A stretch of 64,000 nt of DNA from Azospirillum lipoferum (GTDB lineage: Bacteria; Pseudomonadota; Alphaproteobacteria; Azospirillales; Azospirillaceae), in NCBI RefSeq assembly GCF_024170005.1, contig NZ_JALJXJ010000014.1, forward strand, positions 145,475 to 209,474, given 5' to 3'. The notes below the pieces were generated by a model. It saw nothing but the letters and a program-made list of their open reading frames with translations. It was not told the origin of the DNA and ran no database searches. The number at the start of each line of letters is the position of its first letter. Within the stretch, counting starts at the first letter, position 1. Shown here piece after piece: positions 1-7,278 of the stretch. Position numbers and translations under genes: made by a program.

Positions 1-446
1 ACCAGGACCTGCGCCGCTGTGTGCATCGCCTCCGCATCCAGCGGGCGGGTGACGTGCCAAGCACGGCCGGATTCCAGCGCCAGCGGCGCCCGGCGGTTGA
101 CGATGCGATAGACATAGGCGCGGCCGGTCGAGGTCAGGCGGGCGTGGAAGTCCTCGCCCACCGCCTCCACCTCCAGCACCGCGATCGGCGCCGGCTTCAG
201 GTGGAAGTTCAGGGCGTCGCGCAGCTTCAGCCCGGTGAAGGGCTTTTCCAGGTCGAAATGGCAGACCTGCCCCAGCGCATGCACCCCGGCATCGGTGCGG
301 CCGGAGCCATGGACCCGCACCACCTCGCCCGACAGGCGCTGCACCGCCTCCTCCAGGCTCTGCTGGACGGAGGGGCCGTTGTCCTGGCGCTGCCAGCCGA
401 CGAAGGGACGGCCGTCATACTCGACGGTCAGTTTCCAGCGCTGCAC
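1..446 (-). CDS. truA: tRNA pseudouridine(38-40) synthase TruA (3' end outside window)
   Basis: TruA converts uridines 38-40 of the tRNA anticodon stem to pseudouridine in the cytoplasm. About 148 N-terminal codons are visible. The catalytic aspartate is residue 52, inside the invariant RTDAGVHA block, preceded by a family-typical opening (VEYDG, then GWQRQ). The chosen start is the GTG 5 bases after the fmt stop codon; a TTG three codons earlier, overlapping fmt, is also possible. The gene runs off the left edge, so the C-terminal part cannot be judged. It follows def and fmt in the same direction with almost no spacing, which indicates a def-fmt-truA transcript devoted to translation. Confidence 0.93.
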   Translation of the reverse strand, partial: MQRWKLTVEYDGRPFVGWQRQDNGPSVQQSLEEAVQRLSGEVVRVHGSGRTDAGVHALGQVCHFDLEKPFTGLKLRDALNFHLKPAPIAVLEVEAVGEDFHARLTSTGRAYVYRIVNRRAPLALESGRAWHVTRPLDAEAMHTAAQVL

Positions 447-451
447 GGCGG

Positions 452-1399
452 TCAATCCGCAACGGCTTCAGAGGAAACGGGCTGCCCGACGGCCAGCGCG
501 AAGCCGCGCAGGAAAGCCGCCCCATCGACCGGCGCCTTGCCCGGACGCTGCACCTTGGTCAGCCGAACGGCCCCGTCGGCGCAGGCGACCGTCAGCCGGT
601 CGTCCAGCAAGGTGCCGGGGGCGCCCGCGCCGGTCGCCGGTTCGGCGGCCAGAACCTTGATCCGCTCGCCATTGGCGGCGTCGAACCAGCAGCCGGGCCA
701 GGGCGTCAGCGCGCGGACCTGCCGCTCGACATAGGCGGCAGGCTTCGTCCAGTCGAGCCGGCCGTCCTCGCGCGTCAGCTTGGCGGCGTAGGTGACACCC
801 TCTTCCGGCTGCGGCATGGCAGTGAGGGTGCCGGCGGCCAGACCTTCCAGCGCCGGGACGATCATGCGGGCGCCGAGCACGGCCAACTCGTCATGCAGGC
901 CGGTGGCGGTGGTGGCGGGGGTGATCGCCACCGCCTCTTTCGACAGCATGGCGCCGGTGTCGAGCCCGATGTCCATCTGCATGATGGTGATCCCGGTCTC
1001 GGCATCGCCGGCCAGAATGGAGCGCTGGATCGGCGCCGCCCCGCGCCAGCGCGGCAGCAGCGAGCCATGCACGTTGACGCAGCCCAGCCGCGGCGCGTCG
1101 AGGATCGGCTGCGGCAGGATCAGGCCATAGGCGGCGACCACCGCGGCATCGGCCTTGAGGTCGGCGAACTCCGCCTGGGCCTCGGCATTGCGCAGGCTTT
1201 TCGGCGTGCGCACGGGAATGCCGTGCTCCTCGGCGAAACGGTGGACGGGCGATTTCTGCACCTGCTGGCCGCGGCCGGCCGGGCGCGGCGGCTGGCTGTA
1301 GGCGCAGACGAGCTGATGCCCCGCCTCGATCAGCGCGGCAAGGCTGGGCACGGCGAAATCCGGCGTACCCATGAAGACGAGACGGAGCGGGGTGGTCAT
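452..1399 (-). CDS. fmt: Methionyl-tRNA formyltransferase
   Basis: Fmt formylates initiator methionyl-tRNA using 10-formyltetrahydrofolate. At 315 residues it has the usual length. The N-terminal Rossmann part begins with the FMGTPDFAV signature. The catalytic triad is visible as Asn109 and His111 (NVHGSLLPRWRGAAPI) and Asp147 (GLDTGAM). The C-terminal half is the OB-like tRNA-binding domain. The ATG start lies 17 bases after the def stop codon, and the stop is 5 bases before truA, so the three genes are very probably co-transcribed. Pairing with peptide deformylase, which removes the formyl group again, is the common bacterial arrangement. Confidence 0.97.
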   Translation of the reverse strand: MTTPLRLVFMGTPDFAVPSLAALIEAGHQLVCAYSQPPRPAGRGQQVQKSPVHRFAEEHGIPVRTPKSLRNAEAQAEFADLKADAAVVAAYGLILPQPILDAPRLGCVNVHGSLLPRWRGAAPIQRSILAGDAETGITIMQMDIGLDTGAMLSKEAVAITPATTATGLHDELAVLGARMIVPALEGLAAGTLTAMPQPEEGVTYAAKLTREDGRLDWTKPAAYVERQVRALTPWPGCWFDAANGERIKVLAAEPATGAGAPGTLLDDRLTVACADGAVRLTKVQRPGKAPVDGAAFLRGFALAVGQPVSSEAVAD

Positions 1400-1416
1400 C
1401 TTTGAATCGAGGCGGG

Positions 1417-1929
1417 TCAGGCCGTCGCCTTCTGCATCTTCTGGACCTTCTTCAGCAGGATGTTCCGCTTTAGCATAGACAGATAGTCGACGAACAGGAC
1501 ACCGTTCAGATGATCGATCTCATGCTGGATGCAGGTGGCGAGCATCCCGTCGGCCTCGATCTCCTGCGGCTGGTTCTTTTCGTCCAGATAGCGGACGCGG
1601 ATGCGCTGGGGACGGGTGACCTCGGCATACTGCTCCGGCACCGACAGGCAACCCTCCTCGCACACCGCCTTCTCATCGGAAGACCAGACGATTTCCGGGT
1701 TGGCGAGGCGGATCGGGTTCGGCGGCTCGCCCTTCTCATGGACGTCGACGACGATGACGCGGTCGAGCACGCCGACCTGCGGAGCGGCCAGACCGATGCC
1801 GTTGGCGTCGTACATGGTCTCCACCATGTCGTCCATCAGCTTGACGACGCGCGCATCCACTTCGGCGACGGGTTGCGCCTTGCGCTTCAGGATCGGATGC
1901 GGGGCGACGAGGATCGGAAGACGGGCCAT
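1417..1929 (-). CDS. def: Peptide deformylase
   Basis: This metalloenzyme removes the N-formyl group from nascent proteins. The 170-residue protein carries all three motifs: GIGLAAPQ at 44-51, EGCLS with the metal-ligand Cys94, and HEIDH at 136-140 with both metal-binding histidines and the catalytic Glu137. The open frame extends upstream only to a TTG at 1959; the ATG at 1929 is preferred because the protein then begins immediately before the family-typical segment ILVAPHPIL. It heads the def-fmt-truA run. The roughly 140-base gap to the divergent cobS gene should hold promoters in both directions. Confidence 0.96.
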   Translation of the reverse strand: MARLPILVAPHPILKRKAQPVAEVDARVVKLMDDMVETMYDANGIGLAAPQVGVLDRVIVVDVHEKGEPPNPIRLANPEIVWSSDEKAVCEEGCLSVPEQYAEVTRPQRIRVRYLDEKNQPQEIEADGMLATCIQHEIDHLNGVLFVDYLSMLKRNILLKKVQKMQKATA

Positions 1930-2069
1930 GGGTGCTCGATGCTGGTAGGGGGAGTTCAAACGGACAAAGTAGGCGGGCCGGGTGTTCCGGTCAAGGAATC
2001 GGACCTGTGCGAACGGTATGGAACCGCCCGCCTTGCAGGGTTGCGCCGGACGCCGGTTGGGCGTAGTCG

Positions 2070-2879
2070 ATGCCGATCATGCGTGACGCGACCACAGCCC
2101 CCACCCCTTCCCCCCGCTGGACCCAGGATGCCGCCCTGGCCCTGGTGTTCCTGACCCGCCTGCCCTTTCCACCCCTTGGTCCGCTCAACGGGCCGCTCGC
2201 CGAAGGCACGTCAGCGCGGGCAATGGGGTGGTTTCCGCTGGTCGGCGCGCTGGTCGGACTGGTGGGTGGCGCGGTGTTCGCCGCCGCCGCCGCTCTGCAC
2301 CTGCCACCGTTGGCGGGTGCGCTGCTGGCGCTGGCGGCAACGGTCCGGATGACCGGCGGCCTGCATGAGGATGGCGCGGCCGATGTCGCCGACGGCTTCG
2401 GCGGCGGACGCGATCCGGCACGCAAGCTGGAGATCATGCGCGACAGCCGCGTCGGCAGCTATGGCGTGCTGGCACTGGTCTTCTCGGTCGGCATCCGTGC
2501 GGCGGCGCTGGCAGCCCTGCCGGTGCCGGCGGCGGTCGCGGCGATGGTCGCGGCAGGCGCCCTGTCGCGCTGCGGGCTGGCGGCGATGGCGCGCGTCCTG
2601 TCCCCGGCCCGGCGCGACGGGCTGGCTGCGGCACAGGGCAAGCCGGCGATGACGACGGTGCTGCTGGCGCTGGTGTTCGGCATCGCCGTGGCTGCGGCAG
2701 TCCTTGGCGGGCTGGCCTTGCCCACGCTGGCGGCCTCGCTTCTGGCGGTGGCCGCGGTGGCGACACTCGCCCGAAAACAGATCGGCGGGCAGACCGGCGA
2801 CGTCTTCGGCGCGGCCCAGCAGGTGGCGGAGGCCGCGGTGCTGCTGACCCTCTCCGCCCTAAATGGAGCAGCGGCATGA
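2070..2879 (+). CDS. cobS: Adenosylcobinamide-GDP ribazoletransferase (cobalamin synthase)
   Basis: CobS joins adenosylcobinamide-GDP with alpha-ribazole (or its phosphate) in the inner membrane, the late step of vitamin B12 synthesis. The 269-residue protein is strongly hydrophobic with several membrane segments. It contains the family signature starting TGGLHEDG and ending DGFGGG (95-113) and a second conserved block near the C terminus (IGGQTGDVFGA). The start has an in-frame alternative ATG three codons downstream. Its stop overlaps the start of the phosphatase gene by 4 bases (ATGA), so the two are translationally coupled. No cobalamin riboswitch was recognised in the leader. Confidence 0.95.
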   Translation: MPIMRDATTAPTPSPRWTQDAALALVFLTRLPFPPLGPLNGPLAEGTSARAMGWFPLVGALVGLVGGAVFAAAAALHLPPLAGALLALAATVRMTGGLHEDGAADVADGFGGGRDPARKLEIMRDSRVGSYGVLALVFSVGIRAAALAALPVPAAVAAMVAAGALSRCGLAAMARVLSPARRDGLAAAQGKPAMTTVLLALVFGIAVAAAVLGGLALPTLAASLLAVAAVATLARKQIGGQTGDVFGAAQQVAEAAVLLTLSALNGAAA

Positions 2880-3520
2880 GTGCGGTGAGCCTCACCCCCC
2901 TGACCGTCACCCGCTGGTGGCTGATCCGCCATGCGCCGGTCCACAATCCGGACAATGTCATCTGCGGGTCGAGCGACCGCGAGGCCGATACCGGCAACCG
3001 CGCCGCCGCGGCGGCACTGGCGGCCAACCTGCCCGCCGACGCCCTGTGGCTGACCAGCCCTCTACGCCGCAGCCGCCAGACCGCCCAGGCGCTGTGGAGC
3101 CGGAACCCCCGCCTTGCCGACACAGCCGTGGTGGAGCCGGCTTTAGCGGAGCAGGATTTCGGCGCGTGGGAAGGCGTCAGCCACGACACCGCCGCCCTGC
3201 GTGACGCCGAGACCGCTGCCCGCTTCTGGCGCGACCCGGCCCGCCACGCCCCACCCAGGGGCGAGAGCTTCGCCACGGTGATGGAGCGCACGGCAAAGGC
3301 GCTTCGGCGGCTGACGGAACTCCACGCCGGACGCGACGTGGTTGCGGTGATCCATGCCGGCACCATCCGCAGCGCGCTGGCGCTGGCGCTGGATCTGACA
3401 CCGGAAGCGGCGCTGCGCCTGCGGATCGACCCCTGGTCGCTGACCCGGATCGACCACTACCACGCCGGGACAGGGTCCTGGTCTGTCGGGGGAGTGAATC
3501 AGCAGTCCGGAACTTTCTGA
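2876..3520 (+). CDS. cobC: Histidine phosphatase, probable alpha-ribazole phosphatase
   Basis: This is a 214-residue member of the histidine phosphatase (phosphoglycerate-mutase-like) superfamily. The phospho-accepting His19 lies in the RHAP motif, with the second catalytic histidine in VIHAGTIRS and the supporting block EQDFGAWEG between them. Coupling to cobS by a 4-base overlap makes dephosphorylation of alpha-ribazole-5'-phosphate or adenosylcobalamin-5'-phosphate the likely job. The specific substrate is inferred from the neighbour, because histidine phosphatases are hard to tell apart by sequence alone. The gene ends about 50 bases before the stress-protein gene, and a separate EcfG-type promoter overlaps its 3' end. 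Confidence 0.82.
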   Translation: MSAVSLTPLTVTRWWLIRHAPVHNPDNVICGSSDREADTGNRAAAAALAANLPADALWLTSPLRRSRQTAQALWSRNPRLADTAVVEPALAEQDFGAWEGVSHDTAALRDAETAARFWRDPARHAPPRGESFATVMERTAKALRRLTELHAGRDVVAVIHAGTIRSALALALDLTPEAALRLRIDPWSLTRIDHYHAGTGSWSVGGVNQQSGTF

Positions 3521-3534
3521 CCGCTTCGGGCGTT
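3509..3534 (+). promoter_or_regulatory. EcfG (general stress sigma factor) type promoter
   Basis: GGAAC at 3509-3513 is followed by exactly 17 bases and CGTT at 3531-3534. This matches the consensus GGAAC-N16/17-CGTT used by the alphaproteobacterial general stress sigma factor EcfG. It lies about 40 bases upstream of the start of the general-stress FMN protein and overlaps the last codons of the phosphatase gene. The position and target fit, but activity is inferred. Confidence 0.72.
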
Positions 3535-3572
3535 CCCCAGTCTCCGTTGGGCTACCGAACGAGAGGCAGACC

Positions 3573-4109
3573 ATGGTCCATAGCACCACCGCCGGCCACA
3601 GCCCCGACCAGGGCCCCGATAAGGGTGAAGTCAAGAAGCTCTGGGAGATGATGAAGGGCGTTCAGGTCGCGATGATGACGACGCTGGACGACAACGGCCG
3701 GCTGAACTCCCGTCCGATGGCGACGCTGTCCCATGCGGGGTTCGAAGACGGCACTCTGTGGTTCTTCACCCACGCCCATTCCGAAAAGGTGGCGGAGATC
3801 GACCGCCACTGGCGCGTCAACCTCGCCTACTCCAATCCCGACAAGCAGGATTACGTATCCGTCTCCGGCATCGCCGAGGTCGTGCGCGACCGCGACAAGA
3901 TTCGCTTCCTGTGGCGCGACATCATGACCACCTGGTTCCCCCAGGGTCCGGACGACCCGGAGGTCGCGCTGCTGAAGGTGTCGGTCGATCAGGCCGAATA
4001 TTGGGACAGCCCGTCCAGCACCATGGTCTACGCCTACGGCTATGTGAAGGCGAAGCTGACCGGCCAGTCGCCCGATCCCGGCGACAATGCCAAGATCGCG
4101 TTCCAGTAA
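3573..4109 (+). CDS. General stress protein 26-family FMN-binding (PNPOx-like) protein
   Basis: This 178-residue cytoplasmic protein has the pyridoxamine-5'-phosphate-oxidase-like split-barrel fold that binds FMN or related flavins. Recognisable parts are the opening strand (VAMMTTLDDNG), the RPM segment at about residue 49, and the GTLWFFTHAHSEK block. Members annotated as general stress protein 26 are often stress-induced, and their substrate is usually unknown. The start is supported by a purine-rich GAGAGG about 6 bases upstream. It is monocistronic: its own EcfG-type promoter lies just upstream and a strong hairpin terminator follows. Function as a stress-associated flavoprotein is an inference from family and promoter together. 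Confidence 0.85.
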   Translation: MVHSTTAGHSPDQGPDKGEVKKLWEMMKGVQVAMMTTLDDNGRLNSRPMATLSHAGFEDGTLWFFTHAHSEKVAEIDRHWRVNLAYSNPDKQDYVSVSGIAEVVRDRDKIRFLWRDIMTTWFPQGPDDPEVALLKVSVDQAEYWDSPSSTMVYAYGYVKAKLTGQSPDPGDNAKIAFQ

Positions 4110-4135
4110 GGCGCATCCGAAAAATGCGGGCTTGA

Positions 4136-4187
4136 AATGAAACGCCCTCCCTGCCGACCGCAAGGCCGGCAGGGAGGGCGTTTCATT
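4136..4187. terminator. Bidirectional hairpin terminator
   Basis: A near-perfect 20-base inverted repeat (ATGAAACGCCCTCCCTGCCG with its complement) encloses a loop of about 10 bases. It lies between the plus-strand stress gene and the minus-strand helicase gene. AT-rich flanks on both sides make it usable in either direction. Confidence 0.85.
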
Positions 4188-4218
4188 CAAGGCGTAGAAG
4201 CGTCAGGGGCGCTGCTTG

Positions 4219-5586
4219 TTACCAGCTCTTCGCCCGGGCCGCCGGCTTGCCGTTGCCGTGGGCTTCACGGCGGGCATGGCCATGGTCCGGACGGGCGTCG
4301 CCGCGGTGGTTGTCGTTGCGGGCATAGTCCGGACGCGGGCCGCGCGGGGCGTGCGGACCCTTGGACTCGCCGTTGCGGTGCCACGGCTTGCCGCCGCCGC
4401 CCGGACGACCGTTGCGACCGGCCGGACGGCCGGCGCCGCCGGTGGTGAAGGGGCGCGTCGGCTCCAGGCCGGGCACCACATGCACCTCAAGCGTCGCCTT
4501 CGTGTAGCGCTCGATGCGGACCAGGGTCTCGCGGTCGGCGCGGGCGGCGAAGGAGATCGCGACGCCCGAAGCGCCGGCGCGGCCGGTACGGCCGATGCGG
4601 TGGACATAGTCCTCCGCCGAGCGCGGCAGGTCGAAGTTGATGACGTGGGTGATGTCGCGCACGTCGATGCCGCGGGCGGCGACGTCGGTGGCGACCAGCA
4701 GGCGGACCTGGCCGGTGCGCAGGCGCTGGAGCGTACGGTTGCGCTTGGTCTGGTCCATGTCGCCGTGCAGGGCGGCGGCAGCATGGCCGGCGGCGCTCAG
4801 CTCCTCGGCCAGCGTGTCGGCATCACGCTTGGTGGCGGCGAAGATGATCGCCTTGCCGACCTCTTCCTGGGCGGCGAAATGCTGCAGCAGGCGGCGCTTG
4901 TGGTCGAGGTCGTCGGCATGGTGCAGGCGCTGCTCGACATTCACCGAGGTCGCCTGGCTTTCGACGGCCACGCGCTCCGGGTTGCGCAGCAGGTTGCCGG
5001 CGAGCTGCGCCATGCGGCGGTCCAGCGTCGCGGTGAACAGCATGGTCTGACGCGTCGGCGGGCAGCACTTGGCGATGGTCTCGACATCGTCGAGGAAACC
5101 CATGTCCAGCATGCGGTCGGCCTCGTCGAGGATCAGCACCTCGACCTCGTCCAGCGCGATGCGGCGGCGGGCGACGTGGTCCAGCAGGCGGCCCGGAGTG
5201 CAGACAAGAACGTCGACCGGGCGCGACAGCAGGCGCAGCTGCTCGCGGTAGGGCATGCCGCCGACCACGTCCACGATGTTCAGCTTCATGAACTTCGCGT
5301 ATTTGCGGGCGGCGTCGGTGACCTGCTTGGCCAGCTCGCGGGTCGGGGCCAGCACCAGCACGCGCGGGGTGGCGGCGCCGTTCAGCGGCAGCTCGGCGGT
5401 GCGGGTCAGCGCCGGCAGCATGAAGGCGGCGGTCTTGCCGGTGCCGGTCTCGGCGGTGGCGAGGATGTCGCGGCCCTGGAGCGCCGGCGGAATGGCGGCG
5501 AGCTGGACCGGAGTCGGAGTGGTGTATTCGAACGCCTCGAGGGCCTTCAGGACGAGCGGGTGCAGGCCGAGTTCGGAAAACGACAA
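4219..5586 (-). CDS. rhlE: DEAD-box ATP-dependent RNA helicase (RhlE-like)
   Basis: This 455-residue helicase unwinds RNA duplexes, in this family during ribosome assembly, RNA decay or cold adaptation. The core motifs are in order: Q-motif near residue 25, Walker A AETGTGKT at 45-52, PTRELA at 81-86, TPGR, DEAD at 154-157, TAT in the motif III position (SAT is usual), ARGIDV and HRIGRTGR. From about residue 370 the tail is rich in Gly, Arg, Asn and His, as in RhlE-type enzymes that use a basic unstructured tail to grip RNA. The start appears to be a TTG with AGAAGG about 10 bases upstream; no ATG lies near the conserved N terminus. The long structured leader may matter for regulation. Confidence 0.93.
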   Translation of the reverse strand: MSFSELGLHPLVLKALEAFEYTTPTPVQLAAIPPALQGRDILATAETGTGKTAAFMLPALTRTAELPLNGAATPRVLVLAPTRELAKQVTDAARKYAKFMKLNIVDVVGGMPYREQLRLLSRPVDVLVCTPGRLLDHVARRRIALDEVEVLILDEADRMLDMGFLDDVETIAKCCPPTRQTMLFTATLDRRMAQLAGNLLRNPERVAVESQATSVNVEQRLHHADDLDHKRRLLQHFAAQEEVGKAIIFAATKRDADTLAEELSAAGHAAAALHGDMDQTKRNRTLQRLRTGQVRLLVATDVAARGIDVRDITHVINFDLPRSAEDYVHRIGRTGRAGASGVAISFAARADRETLVRIERYTKATLEVHVVPGLEPTRPFTTGGAGRPAGRNGRPGGGGKPWHRNGESKGPHAPRGPRPDYARNDNHRGDARPDHGHARREAHGNGKPAARAKSW

Positions 5587-5879
5587 GTCGGATCAACCTT
5601 CTCTAAGCAACACGGCACGACCCCGCGCGCCCCGATGGCGGGCGTGGGACATACCGGCGGACTCGCCGGGAGGAGGTCGATAGAGGGAGAGGCGTCTATC
5701 CGATGCAGCGGCCAGAGCGTCCCTAGAACACCGGGACGTTTGCCCCCTAGGGGGTTGCCGTTGCGCAATCACAGCGCGTCTCGCTCAAGAGACGCGCGAG
5801 CCTCCAGCGATCAAGACGCCCTACATAGGCTATTGCGCCGCACAAGACAAGGCCCATCGCCGATGGAGCCCCGCGTCGG
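5587..5879 (-). promoter_or_regulatory. Leader/intergenic region of the RNA helicase with two inverted repeats
   Basis: These 293 bases separate the helicase from the FliL-like gene on the same strand. They hold a perfect 12-base palindrome CCCCCTAGGGGG at 5743-5754 and a hairpin with a 9-base-pair stem (GCGCGTCTC at 5774-5782 with its complement at 5789-5797, 6-base loop). No T-tract follows the hairpin on either strand. A structured leader, an operator or a weak terminator are all possible. Confidence 0.45.
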
Positions 5880-6404
5880 TCACTTGACGACCATGCGTTC
5901 GATGTAGATGTCGCGGAACAGGCCGGTCCCCGCCTCGCGGTTCACGGCCTCCTTGATGCGCGCCTTCAGGAAGTCAGCGGAGCCGGGGCCGGTAAGGGTT
6001 TCGCTGTCAACCCGACTGACGGTCTGGAACAGCCGGTCGGCGATGCGGTCCTGATAGCGCAGGATGCGGTCGGGCTCCACCTTCGGCGCCAGCACCAGCG
6101 AAACCTGCATTTCCACCGCTCGCGATGCGCCCAGCGGCACCTCGATCGCCGGCAACTGGGCCAGCCGTGGCTTCGGCCCCATGCGCGTCTCGATCCGCCG
6201 CTGCTCGAGGATACGGTCCACCGCGATACCGCCGCCATAGGCGAGCCCGGCCAGCGTGAACAGAGCGATCAGGACGACGATCAGCAGGCGGGTGGGATGC
6301 GCCGGTTCCGGTTGAGTTTCATGATGGTGCGCCAGTTCGTCCCGCAACGGGTCGTGAGGCGGGGTCGAGAACAGGTTTCCGTGCAAGGTGCGATGCGTGG
6401 CCAT
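5880..6404 (-). CDS. FliL-like membrane-anchored protein
   Basis: This 174-residue protein has a cytoplasmic N-terminal tail rich in His and Pro, one membrane segment at about 39-60, and a periplasmic domain that ends in a FliL-like strand (FRDIYIERMVV). FliL proteins sit next to the flagellar stator and modulate torque. The overall layout fits FliL, but no other flagellar gene is nearby, so it may be a stray flagellar gene or a paralogue with a different partner. The start is well supported by AGGAGG 7 bases upstream. The large gap to the helicase downstream argues against one operon. Confidence 0.6.
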   Translation of the reverse strand: MATHRTLHGNLFSTPPHDPLRDELAHHHETQPEPAHPTRLLIVVLIALFTLAGLAYGGGIAVDRILEQRRIETRMGPKPRLAQLPAIEVPLGASRAVEMQVSLVLAPKVEPDRILRYQDRIADRLFQTVSRVDSETLTGPGSADFLKARIKEAVNREAGTGLFRDIYIERMVVK

Positions 6405-6492
6405 GGTCGGCCTCCTGCGGGCCGGTCGGCGGGAGCAAGGAGGAGTATAGCGCGGTGGCGGTTAAGATTCCGTGGAGGGTGGTGCCCCCACC

Positions 6493-7167
6493 TCATCGCA
6501 CACAGTCCGCCAGCCCATCGCGCCGCACCACCGCCATCCGCCGTTCGATCACCCCGGCCCGACGGGCGACATAGGCGCTGGGCCGGGAGGGCGACCAGTT
6601 GCGCGGGCTGGGCAGCACCACCGCCAGCAGCGCCGCCTCGCGCCGGGTCAACGCCGCGGCGGATTTGTTGAAGTGGTGCCGGGCGGCGGCCTCGGCACCA
6701 TAGACGCCGTCGTCCCACTCCACGATGTTCAGATAGACTTCCAGGATGCGGCGCTTGCTCCACAGGCTTTCGATCAGCAGGGTGAACCAGGCCTCCGCCC
6801 CCTTGCGGGTCCAGCTGCGGTCAGGCCACAGGAAGGCGTTCTTGGCGGTCTGCTGGCTGATGGTGCTGCCGCCGCGCAGGCGCTTGCCCTCCTCGTTGTC
6901 CTCGAACGCACCCTCGATGGCCGCCCAGTCGAAGCCGCCATGGCCGCAGAAGCCGGTGTCCTCCGACGCGATCACCGCCTCCACCAGGGCCGGCGAGATA
7001 CGGTCCAACGGTTCCCAGTCGCGCGACAGGCCGGAGCCGCCCAGCGCCCGGATCAGCATCAGCGGCGTGGCCGGCGGCGGCACGACCCGATAGAGCGCCG
7101 CCCACAGGATGGTGAAGGCCGTCAGCCCCGCCACCCCGATCAGCGCCCAACGCAACAGTCTCCGCAT
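6493..7167 (-). CDS. mtgA: Monofunctional biosynthetic peptidoglycan transglycosylase
   Basis: MtgA polymerises lipid II into glycan strands at the periplasmic face of the inner membrane. The 224-residue protein has one N-terminal membrane anchor (about 5-27) and a family 51 glycosyltransferase domain. Visible motifs are the catalytic Glu70 in SEDTGFCGHGGFDW, GGSTISQQTAKN at 100-111, and the LEVYLNIVEW block. There is no transpeptidase domain, which separates it from class A penicillin-binding proteins. The open frame extends to a TTG 13 codons further upstream; the ATG at 7167 is preferred, since it opens directly on the membrane anchor. Confidence 0.95.
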   Translation of the reverse strand: MRRLLRWALIGVAGLTAFTILWAALYRVVPPPATPLMLIRALGGSGLSRDWEPLDRISPALVEAVIASEDTGFCGHGGFDWAAIEGAFEDNEEGKRLRGGSTISQQTAKNAFLWPDRSWTRKGAEAWFTLLIESLWSKRRILEVYLNIVEWDDGVYGAEAAARHHFNKSAAALTRREAALLAVVLPSPRNWSPSRPSAYVARRAGVIERRMAVVRRDGLADCVR

Positions 7168-7278
7168 AAAGTCCCGTCTCCGCTCCGCTCCCCGGACTTC
7201 CCTCAATGGGGGTGAAGCGGCGGCCCGTCAACATCCGGCGCTCGCTTTGGGACGGTCGCCCGCCATATAGTGCCGCCG

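Noticed and set aside
1960..2069. Possible cobalamin riboswitch before cobS
   Set aside because: The leader is short and I could not find the conserved B12-box or core segments.
4216..5907. Long plus-strand frame opposite the DEAD-box helicase
   Set aside because: It is the antisense shadow of the helicase; composition is Arg/Ala/Gly-rich and no domain is present. The same holds for the long frames opposite dinG-like, acnA and the hybrid kinases.
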